Of a stretch of DNA of 64,000 nt, positions 55,823 through 63,279 are shown one piece after another; positions within the stretch are counted from its first letter, which is position 1, and the number at the start of each line of letters is the position of its first letter. Made by a program: the position numbers and the translations under genes. Below the pieces are notes generated by a model. The model was not told the DNA's origin, did not search any database, and saw only the letters and a program-made list of their open reading frames with translations. Source of the DNA: Ruegeria sp. EL01 (GTDB taxonomy: Bacteria; Pseudomonadota; Alphaproteobacteria; Rhodobacterales; Rhodobacteraceae); assembly GCF_900313035.1 (NCBI RefSeq), contig NZ_OMPS01000046.1, forward strand, positions 186,001-250,000. Direction: 5' to 3'.

Positions 55823-57312
55823 GCTGTTCCATGATCGTCATCAGGGACAACCTTGAGAGGCGGTTCTCCCTTTTCACCGGAACTCCGGGATGTAGGGCTT
55901 TTACCCCGGTCGATATATGTACCTTCCAACTCATCAATTTCGTAGTGCGCCTTCACTGCATCATGAAAGACCTCGAAAATCTTGTGGATCGATTGGGTCA
56001 CCAATTCCGAAACTTCTTTCGCCTGCACCTCCGCCTCCTGGCGCCTTGCGATGTCTTCTTTTGGTGTCTCGAAATTCTCAAAAGTGTAAGGTCTGTTGAA
56101 GTATTCGGGTGGTTCTTCCAAACGCGCCGCTTTGTTCGCGTCACGATAGATCGACAACAGGTAGTTGGCAGCGATATTGCACTGTTCCAAAAATGGATTC
56201 AGATTTGATTGGAGAGCTTTTTGACCATACAGCGCATCGATTGAGTCATTAATGTTTCTGTGAACTTCATCGTTGGCTGCGCGAAGACCGTTTACTGCAT
56301 CGTCGCGGTGCTCAGCGAGCACCTCAATAGAGTCTTCCAAATTGTCCACATAATCATCTCGAGCATCAATCACATCTTGGGCGACTTTTGCATATCCAGG
56401 GTATGGATCCGAGTGGCTGTAACCTTTGAGAAATGCCAAGATCGAAATAAACAAACCGAGGAGAAACAACACATAAGATTCCATAGTGTTTAGACTTATG
56501 GGATTGTCCACCATGGTCTGAATGGCTGAGGTGCCAGCTTGACGCCAATCACCAATCCGTTCCACGGCATCCCTGAAATGTGCAACGCCTGCATTATAGG
56601 TCAGCGCAAAAACGACCCACGACAAGAAAAAGACCAAACCGACAACTTTTTTTAGGATGTTGGCGAAGCCTCGGCAGTTGGCATATCTGGAGCCCATGCC
56701 AAACAGGGTACTCAATGACACGTTGGCCAACGAAACCAGAAGCGCAGCTAGTAAGCCGCCCAAAAGTCCCAGGGTGTTCTTTTGAGCAAAGAGATATGCG
56801 TTGCCGCCAGATTCCAGTATAATCAGTACGAGTGACAAGCCAATCAACGCGACCCAACTCGAAGCCTTTTTTGCGGGTCGCTCCAGCTTGTTGATTTGTC
56901 TAAATTTGTTGCGCCATTTGAAAGTCTCCTGAACCCGCTCTCGTGGGGTGACCATCAGTGATTTCCACTTAGTCACTTCTTCAGCAAATTTCGCCTTTGA
57001 ATCGCTTGCTTCCATTTCCACCAGCATCCGGGCCGACACAGCCTTGTTTAGACGCTCAGCATAAACTCGGCGATTGGTCTCATAGTTTTCAAGCCCGCGG
57101 CGCCGGAGATCTTCCACCCGAGCTACTGCCTTCAACTCCATATGATCGAGCGTCTTCGAAGAGGTCTCGGGCTGGTTTGCCGATCCTCTGGATGCCCCCT
57201 CTGATTTCAGATCCAGGTCTTTTGCAAGTCGATCTTTGTCAATGTCTGGAAACACTGCGGAAGTTGGTAAAAATTCATCTGATTTGAAAACTTCTGACAG
57301 TGATTTCAGCAA
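55819..57312 (-). CDS. Polytopic membrane protein with coiled coils, operon leader
   Basis: A 497-residue protein, first of the four. A charged, helical N-terminal region (about 1-145) leads to four membrane segments (about 151-173, 181-204, 222-242, 283-305), e.g. GLLGGLLAALLVSLANVSL. After segment 4 come KGYSHSDPYPGY and a long helical region (about 320-400) with acidic heptads, then a disordered tail. I know no characterised relative. It is not a ZorA/B/C/D protein by any motif I can see. Its position suggests it anchors or gates the complex encoded behind it. Confidence 0.6.
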   Translation of the reverse strand: MLKSLSEVFKSDEFLPTSAVFPDIDKDRLAKDLDLKSEGASRGSANQPETSSKTLDHMELKAVARVEDLRRRGLENYETNRRVYAERLNKAVSARMLVEMEASDSKAKFAEEVTKWKSLMVTPRERVQETFKWRNKFRQINKLERPAKKASSWVALIGLSLVLIILESGGNAYLFAQKNTLGLLGGLLAALLVSLANVSLSTLFGMGSRYANCRGFANILKKVVGLVFFLSWVVFALTYNAGVAHFRDAVERIGDWRQAGTSAIQTMVDNPISLNTMESYVLFLLGLFISILAFLKGYSHSDPYPGYAKVAQDVIDARDDYVDNLEDSIEVLAEHRDDAVNGLRAANDEVHRNINDSIDALYGQKALQSNLNPFLEQCNIAANYLLSIYRDANKAARLEEPPEYFNRPYTFENFETPKEDIARRQEAEVQAKEVSELVTQSIHKIFEVFHDAVKAHYEIDELEGTYIDRGKSPTSRSSGEKGEPPLKVVPDDDHGTA

Positions 57313-57508
57313 CAGTGTGCCCTCTTACCTAGTTCGCCCTTGGGCACCTCGAGCCTGTCACCGGGTTGGTCCGATCTCACTAGGCCAAGCCTATGCATCA
57401 ACCAAGTTCCAAACAGCAGATGCGCTCGCTAAAATTGCACAGCATCTCGTCTGAATCGTGCAAGGCGAACGCTATCACACTGATATTTAGCTGCAAGAAT
57501 GAACTGAA
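57313..57508. other. Gap upstream of membrane operon
   Basis: About 200 bp that should hold the promoter of the four-gene membrane operon. I see no clear promoter motif or regulator gene here. The IS3-type remnant lies to the right. Confidence 0.3.
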
Positions 57509-57764
57509 TGGACTTGTCGCGGTTTGATGCTGCTCCTTTGATAGCATTTACCGCACCAAAGGAGACTGACTATGGGACTGAATCGGACGGACGAGTTCCG
57601 CCAAGATGCGGTGCGTATTGCTCTGACCAATTGGCTAACGCGTAAGCAAGTGGCGGATGATCTTGGCCTTGGCATCCTACACTGGGTTGGAAAAGCCCTG
57701 TCGCTTTCGAACGCAAGGTGGCCTAAACGAGCACTTGGGGCGGCATCAAACCCCGACAGGTCCA
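57509..57764 (+). mobile_element. Internally deleted IS3-type element (MITE-like)
   Basis: A 256 bp unit with imperfect terminal inverted repeats of about 28 bp: left TGGACTTGTCGCGGTTTGAT, right ending in CGACAGGTCCA. The ends are TG...CA, as in the IS3 family. Inside, after AAAGGAGACTGACT, is ATGGGACTGAATCGGACGGA, the start of an OrfA transposase with the HTH LTRKQVADDLGLG, which then loses sense. The right end follows shortly. No target duplication is obvious. It cannot move by itself; a full parent elsewhere could mobilise it. Confidence 0.7.
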
Positions 57765-57802
57765 CTACTCCTATAAGAGCGTGGTCTATCGAGCACGCTT
57801 GA
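57572..57802 (+). pseudogene. Truncated IS3-type OrfA transposase
   Basis: The first 33 codons (MGLNRTDEFRQDAVRIALTN... RKQVADDLGLG) match the N-terminal helix-turn-helix of IS3-group OrfA. After that the sequence departs into unrelated residues, indicating an internal deletion. It lies inside the 256 bp element bounded by inverted repeats; the open frame runs past the right repeat. Confidence 0.65.
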
Positions 57803-57913
57803 GGCCGTTTCCCTGTACGTTTTGAGGACGGTACTTCATTGAAAACTTGACGGAAAGCTGCGTTGGTTGTCTATTTGAGACATGATTTTCAATTTCAAGT
57901 TGTAGGCACATAG

Positions 57914-59272
57914 ATGAATGAGAAGTTGCCAGATTATCTGGCTCAAGGCGAAGCCGCCCGTTTGTTCCCAGTTCTCTCAACCACGTCAAAGGAAGGTCGC
58001 ACAACGTCCATTGTGTTGGCTTGCATGGTTCAGATTGAGGAACTAGGAGCCGCGTTACTGCAATCATTAGGCCAGAAGCGCGGAAAACGGGCCCAGGTTC
58101 ATTCGTTCACTGAAGTCGTATTCAAGAACCAGTCCAAGACAATCAAGGATCGGCCCGACGGATTAATAGTCCTGAAGGTTGGTTCTCGTGAGTGGAGGGC
58201 TCTAGTTGAAACCAAAGTTGGGAACAACACCCTCGATGCCGAGCAAATTGAAAGATACCGTGCTCTTGCCAAAGAGAACGGCGTCGATTGCGTCATCACG
58301 ATATCTAATCAATTCGCCACTACCGCCACAGCGCACCCTGTTGAGGAAGTTAGGAAGAGCAGATCCAAGATACCTGTGTATCATTGGTCATGGATGCACG
58401 TTGTTACGACTGCGGAGTTACTGATCAGCAATGAGCAAGTCGAGGATAAGGACCAACTACTGTTGCTCAATGAACTTCGGCGTTTCCTCAACCATGAGAG
58501 CGCTGGGGTTCAAGGCTTCCACAGAATGCCGAAGGAATGGGGTGATCTCAACAAACTGGTGTCATCTGGCGGCGTCATTCCGGCGCGGTCGCCAGAGGCG
58601 CAGATCGTAATTGACGCTTGGCATCAGGAAACTCGCGATCTGTCGCTAATCCTGAGCCGCCTTGTTGAAACATCAGTCAGTGAAAAACTGTCGCGCAAAC
58701 ACATCAATGATCCAGCACAGCGGAAAAGGGACGAGCTGTTGTTGCTTCGTGAACAGCACCAACTGCAATGCACACTGGATGTCCCAGACACCGCCGCCCC
58801 TATCGAGGTTACCGCAGATCTAAAGCGGCGGAGTGTAGACGTCGGAATGACCATCCGCGCGCCTGAAGATAAGAAGTCGTCGAAAGCCAGGCTGAATTGG
58901 CTTCTTCGGCAGATCAAGGCCGATAACATGGATGGGCTGTATATTCGCTTGCTTTGGCCTGGTGCCAGCGAGCCGACGCAGCACTCGGTCTCAGAACTCC
59001 GGGAAGACATTGATATCTGCCAAGAAGGCAAGGACCATCTCGTAACGCACGGCTTTCATGTATTCCTATCCAAGCGTCTCGGTGGACGTTTCACCCAGCA
59101 GGCCAATTTCATATCCGACTTAGAGGAAGTCGTGCCTCTGTTTTATGGCGAAGTCGGCGCGAATCTTTCCGTCTGGAAAAAAGCTGCACCGCAGATCAAA
59201 CAGGACAAGCCAACAGCTGAGGACGTTTCCATAGACGCGATTGCCGAGGATGCGGAGGACTTCGAAGGATGA
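57914..59272 (+). CDS. PD-(D/E)XK nuclease-like protein
   Basis: A 452-residue protein. Its N-terminal 200 residues carry a nuclease-like core: DGLIVLK (Asp82) and ALVETKVGNN (Glu99, Lys101), then AEQIERYRALAKENGVDCVITISNQF, a layout like restriction endonuclease-fold enzymes. The C-terminal part (about 210-440) is mixed alpha/beta with no motif I know (LYIRLLWPGASEPTQHSVSEL). Stands alone between the IS remnant and the convergent unknown gene; a methylase partner is absent, so it is not a standard restriction system. It may be a solitary defence or repair enzyme. Confidence 0.62.
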   Translation: MNEKLPDYLAQGEAARLFPVLSTTSKEGRTTSIVLACMVQIEELGAALLQSLGQKRGKRAQVHSFTEVVFKNQSKTIKDRPDGLIVLKVGSREWRALVETKVGNNTLDAEQIERYRALAKENGVDCVITISNQFATTATAHPVEEVRKSRSKIPVYHWSWMHVVTTAELLISNEQVEDKDQLLLLNELRRFLNHESAGVQGFHRMPKEWGDLNKLVSSGGVIPARSPEAQIVIDAWHQETRDLSLILSRLVETSVSEKLSRKHINDPAQRKRDELLLLREQHQLQCTLDVPDTAAPIEVTADLKRRSVDVGMTIRAPEDKKSSKARLNWLLRQIKADNMDGLYIRLLWPGASEPTQHSVSELREDIDICQEGKDHLVTHGFHVFLSKRLGGRFTQQANFISDLEEVVPLFYGEVGANLSVWKKAAPQIKQDKPTAEDVSIDAIAEDAEDFEG

Positions 59273-59444
59273 CAAAGCTTCAGAAAAATTGCTCTCAGAG
59301 CGCCCCCAAATACAAGAGGGATTCAGCACACCAACAGCCCTAACAGGACATTCTCAACCGAACTTTGCAAATCCCGATGCGGACAAAGCAGCCATCGTCA
59401 ACACACACTCGAAGGTCTCCTGTTCCCGTTACACTATTGGAAGG

Positions 59445-60611
59445 CTACGCTTCGTTTGTCACTTCAAGGCAACTGAACTCACCTGAAACACCGAATGAGT
59501 AAAGCGATAAATACTGACCTCGCCCGTGACCACCTACTGCTGCGTAACGTCGTTTCGTTACTTCTTCCCCGCTGCCTATCTTTCCGAAGTCAAAATCAAG
59601 TTCAATTTTTCTTAAATATTCCGACACCACGAATTGCGAAATAATTGAGATTATTTTTGGCCCTCCCGGTACGATGGCGAACAAGTGGTCTTTCCGGTCG
59701 CTCAGGCGATCTAATGACCTTGATGCCAAATCTCTCAACCAGTAGAGAGCATGCTCTTCATCGAATACGAAGCTCTTACTGACTCTATCTTGAAGTGTTG
59801 TGCTAGAAAAAAGCTCTTGCTGACGAATAGCACTGTCCCAGAACAGTCCGAAGCGATTTGGCCTGAGAAAACTGATGAATTCGAGTTCAACATCTCTTAC
59901 CGGTGCATTTTTCTTTACTGTACCAAGTACGTGAAACGCGCTTTGAGTGCTGCCGCTGCCAAAAAGCACCACATCAGCGCTGGAATATCTAGAAATTACG
60001 TCCGCAATCGGTTCTTGGCGGACATGATCGACTACTTCACCAACGGACTCGTGTTCAAGTAGATCGCTGTAGGACTCCGCCCAATTATAAATCAAGTAAA
60101 TCTGCTGTGCGCGAGAGCCGGGTCGGGTGTGCAACTCTCCATTGTCTACATAGTCCAAAAGCCTCCACAAAAAAGTTCGCGGCAAACCACTAACGTCTAT
60201 GACAAGATTGTATTCTCCTATCCCCTTTTCCAGGGTTGTGAAAAGCTGCCTTAGATCAGCTTCTACGATTGGGTTTTCGAGCGACTGGTGGTGTAGGTTT
60301 GCTCCGAGTGTAAAGCCTGCCAGTTCGAGATTGCGAACGCATCGGTTACAGTTTCTCGCCTTTATTAGGTCTCTGGCGTCGTACTCCTCTTTGCCTTGGA
60401 GGGTAATTACTCCCAAAATTAGTCTGTTAGTTTTCTCATTTTTGTGGATGCAAATGTCCTCTGCCACGGCAAGCGAACGGTCCTCGAAATTTGGTGCTAG
60501 AATGGCGACGAAAGAGGAGCTCTCGTCCAACATTTGCGTACGTATGGAGTCCCAGTTCCGTACATGAACACGTGACGGCCATTGGTCATCTTGTGGTCTT
60601 ATAGATGTCAT
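59445..60611 (-). CDS. Unknown protein, second gene of the TrpF-like operon
   Basis: A 388-residue protein I cannot assign. It has no membrane segment. Visible elements are FVAILAPNFEDRSLAVAED near the N-terminus, GEYNLVIDVSGLPRTFLWRLL (a Rossmann-like strand and helix), and HLFAIVPGGPKIISIISQFV near the C-terminus, suggesting two or three alpha/beta units. Its start codon immediately follows the stop of the larger upstream gene (TAG-ATG), so it is translated with it and probably acts with it. The FEDRSL...IDVSG pattern recalls ligand-sensing domains but this is a guess. Confidence 0.45.
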   Translation of the reverse strand: MTSIRPQDDQWPSRVHVRNWDSIRTQMLDESSSFVAILAPNFEDRSLAVAEDICIHKNEKTNRLILGVITLQGKEEYDARDLIKARNCNRCVRNLELAGFTLGANLHHQSLENPIVEADLRQLFTTLEKGIGEYNLVIDVSGLPRTFLWRLLDYVDNGELHTRPGSRAQQIYLIYNWAESYSDLLEHESVGEVVDHVRQEPIADVISRYSSADVVLFGSGSTQSAFHVLGTVKKNAPVRDVELEFISFLRPNRFGLFWDSAIRQQELFSSTTLQDRVSKSFVFDEEHALYWLRDLASRSLDRLSDRKDHLFAIVPGGPKIISIISQFVVSEYLRKIELDFDFGKIGSGEEVTKRRYAAVGGHGRGQYLSLYSFGVSGEFSCLEVTNEA

Positions 60612-62429
60612 CTACACGTCACTCATATTTCTTAACCAAGATTGTTCCTTAGCGCTCACCAAAGTACCCCAGAGATCTGCGGTCTGTTCAATGACCTGTT
60701 CGCCAATACGAGAATGGACTCTTGGGAATGGCCCGCTGTACTTGTAGCCAGCCTTTCCAGTGCCGGAATGCCAAAGAAGGGGCAATGAGTCTGTTGGGCA
60801 GTTGTCCTGCCTTGCGATCAACAATCCTGCTGAACGGTAACCGAACTCCAAGTTATCGCCACTTTTCCGGCGCATACGACCTAACCAACCGTCGTCAACT
60901 ATGAATTCAGATGCGAACCAGGCACTAAGGTCTCTGAGATCTTGAAGGACTTCAGGGTCGGATACCAAGTCACAACGGTGATCTGAAACATTGTAGCCGT
61001 CACCTAACCCGATTGCGTAGTCTATGCTAAGTGAACCATCACGAAGCAGAGCGTCTAAAGCCTCGGACTTTCGAAGTGCTTTCAATGCTGTTTGAGTAGC
61101 GATTTGTGCAGAAACCATGATCCTTATGGGATGGGTAACATGTTCCTTTATTTGACCGTGAAACCAAGCGATGCGCTCCAAGTCGCCAACTAACGAATGT
61201 CCACTAAGTGTTTGATCAACAAGAACTACCCAAACCTTTCGCTCTGCGAGCATCCGCAATCGTTGAATTGCTTGGTCGTGAAGGGGGCTTTCTGGCATCC
61301 CTGCGTCAATCAGAGCTCTGCCAAGTTCCTCGACGCCGTCTATACGTATGTTCTTATCTTGGTCGAGGCGGCCATGAATGTCATTGACCCGAAAAAAGTC
61401 TTCCGCAAGTGCGCCCGGATCGTTGGAGAAAACATGAAAGGAAGTTCGAGGTTCGTCAAACTCAACAACGCTCTTCCAAACCTTCATATATAGGAACCTA
61501 ATGCTACTTTTTAGCAGCTCGTTGGGAAAGTAGGTACTGGCAGCAAATGCCACTAGAGCGGCCTCGACCCAGCGATTAGGAACATCCGGGTGGTTTGCCA
61601 ACTGGGAAAGTGACTTGGAAATTCTCTGGATCAATGACTCCTTCGAGTTTCGGTATCGATCAGTTTCATCAAGTTTACTTAGTAAACGAAGCTTCGCTAC
61701 AATGTTCTCCCCCTCCATCGTTGCAGAGCTGATGCTCGACCAAGGGGCAATTGAAGCACGCGAGAAAGTAGATTTCACTTCGAGTTCTTCGTCGCTGGAA
61801 GCAATTTTCAATCTTGTTGAAAAAACACTAAGCAATTTTGCATCAAAGCGGTTGAACTGGCCAGAGCGGACACCAGAATCGACGTCTATTGCATAGGGTC
61901 GGTAGTCTCTCACTATTGCTTCAACGTTGAGAGAGTTCAATCCTCCTGCAACCATGAGCTTCGCACTAGGCTGTCTTACCATGACATAGTCTAGAAAGCG
62001 TTGGTTGAAGGTTCTTCCTGTTCCGCCTGCTTGCCAGTCACAAACAAAGAAGTCCGCTTCCAGCTCCAAGACCCGATTAATTTCATTCTTAGTAAACTCA
62101 TACGCCAGCAAACTTCCAATTCGTGTATTTGGAAACAGTTTCCGAGCCAACTCGATTGTGGTGGTGTCATGAACGGAATGAAGCATCAAAAAATCTAGAG
62201 ACTTGAGTTTCAAGTCATCTGAGAATTGTGCAAGGTCGATGCGATCAGTTAAAATTGCCAACTTAGGCGAGCTTTGAGGCGCACAGTTTACGAGCTTGGT
62301 GATGTCCTCTAAAGGTAAACTTCCACGTCCTCCCGCCAACGCTCGCACACCTGCGACGTCAACTCCTGACGAAGACAATAGCTCATACTCCTTGTGAGAA
62401 CGAACGTTGCACGCTTTAAACAAGGTCAT
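60612..62429 (-). CDS. TrpF-like isomerase domain fused to phosphoribosyltransferase-like domain
   Basis: A 605-residue two-part protein. Residues about 1-207 look like phosphoribosylanthranilate isomerase (TrpF): KACN with Cys7, FVCDWQAGGTGRTF with Asp131, LMVAGGLNSLNVE, and AIDVDSGVRSG, all in TrpF order with both catalytic residues kept. The C-terminal half (about 380-600) has VWVVLVDQTLSGHSLVGDL, like the PRPP loop of phosphoribosyltransferases, and CPTDSLPLLWH near the end. No trp genes are nearby, so it is unlikely to make tryptophan. With the following 388-residue protein and the divergent HAD gene it may form a ribose-phosphate metabolite module. Confidence 0.6.
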   Translation of the reverse strand: MTLFKACNVRSHKEYELLSSSGVDVAGVRALAGGRGSLPLEDITKLVNCAPQSSPKLAILTDRIDLAQFSDDLKLKSLDFLMLHSVHDTTTIELARKLFPNTRIGSLLAYEFTKNEINRVLELEADFFVCDWQAGGTGRTFNQRFLDYVMVRQPSAKLMVAGGLNSLNVEAIVRDYRPYAIDVDSGVRSGQFNRFDAKLLSVFSTRLKIASSDEELEVKSTFSRASIAPWSSISSATMEGENIVAKLRLLSKLDETDRYRNSKESLIQRISKSLSQLANHPDVPNRWVEAALVAFAASTYFPNELLKSSIRFLYMKVWKSVVEFDEPRTSFHVFSNDPGALAEDFFRVNDIHGRLDQDKNIRIDGVEELGRALIDAGMPESPLHDQAIQRLRMLAERKVWVVLVDQTLSGHSLVGDLERIAWFHGQIKEHVTHPIRIMVSAQIATQTALKALRKSEALDALLRDGSLSIDYAIGLGDGYNVSDHRCDLVSDPEVLQDLRDLSAWFASEFIVDDGWLGRMRRKSGDNLEFGYRSAGLLIARQDNCPTDSLPLLWHSGTGKAGYKYSGPFPRVHSRIGEQVIEQTADLWGTLVSAKEQSWLRNMSDV

Positions 62430-62587
62430 AAATTAGTCCTGCGTGGATATTGGTTGGCCGTATCGAAATTGGCTAAATCTGTTCTTCAGCTTACCTTACC
62501 AATTAGACCATGCAAGAAGTACGTTGAGCGAAGACACTTTTCGAACGCTTGGTTCAAGTTCGCTCGATTTCTTGAGTTGGAGGTAAC
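62430..62587. promoter_or_regulatory. Divergent promoter region
   Basis: The 158 bp between the minus-strand TrpF-like operon and the plus-strand HAD gene must contain start signals for both. GGAGGT precedes the HAD start. No inverted repeat stood out. Confidence 0.4.
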
Positions 62588-63169
62588 ATGAATCTGGTCA
62601 TCTGTGATGTTGATGAAGTTGTGCTTCAATATTTCACCTACTTGAAAAAACAGTTGAATCCGGCCCAATTTGCCTTGGAACCGGATGGTTTTGATCTCAA
62701 AATCAAGGATTTGAACACTGGCCAGTGGTTGGAGCAAGAGAAAAGTGATCAAATTTCTGATGAGATTCTGCTGAAAGTGGTCAGCACGCAGGAAGCGATT
62801 TCTGGGGCAATCAGATGCTTGACGCAGCTTTCCGAAAACTATGAGATTGTCTTCTTGACCAATGTCCGAGAGGAATTTCTGGAACTCAGAAAAGACTGCC
62901 TTAAGCGCCATGGTCTGCCTTTTTGTGTAGTGGAGAACGTCGGTGGCAAGGGTCATTCGGTTTCAAGGATAATACAGGATATTCGCCCAGAACGAGTGTC
63001 CGTAATCGATGACTCCATTCGCCAACTGATTAACATTCGAAAGCATGTGCCCGACGTGGACTTAGTAAGAGCGGTATTGACTACGGAGACACAGTCGACT
63101 GCTGAAAACGATCAATTTCATGAGGCTTCAACGTGGGATCAAATCCTAAATTGGATTGAGCGTGCCTAA
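62588..63169 (+). CDS. HAD-superfamily hydrolase
   Basis: A 193-residue protein with the four HAD motifs: ICDVDEVV (Asp7, Asp9) at the start, FLTNVREEF (Thr), GGKGHSVSRI (Lys) and SVIDDSIRQL (Asp pair). The helical cap is inserted between motifs 1 and 2. HAD enzymes are mostly phosphatases, so it could remove a phosphate from a nucleotide-like product. Good ribosome site GGAGGT 7 bases upstream. Divergent from the TrpF-like operon by 158 bp, suggesting co-regulation. Confidence 0.7.
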   Translation: MNLVICDVDEVVLQYFTYLKKQLNPAQFALEPDGFDLKIKDLNTGQWLEQEKSDQISDEILLKVVSTQEAISGAIRCLTQLSENYEIVFLTNVREEFLELRKDCLKRHGLPFCVVENVGGKGHSVSRIIQDIRPERVSVIDDSIRQLINIRKHVPDVDLVRAVLTTETQSTAENDQFHEASTWDQILNWIERA

Positions 63170-63279
63170 AGTTGGATGGGTGAAGAAGGTTGACCGTGGG
63201 GATGTCGGTCTAACTTGAGACTCGTGATCCGATTCCTACAGAATGAATACCCAACTTTGATCAGAAAAGGGGCTGACGG

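Noticed and set aside
57786-58067. 93-codon minus-strand frame at the PD-(D/E)XK gene start
   Set aside because: Mostly antisense to the nuclease gene and without motif.
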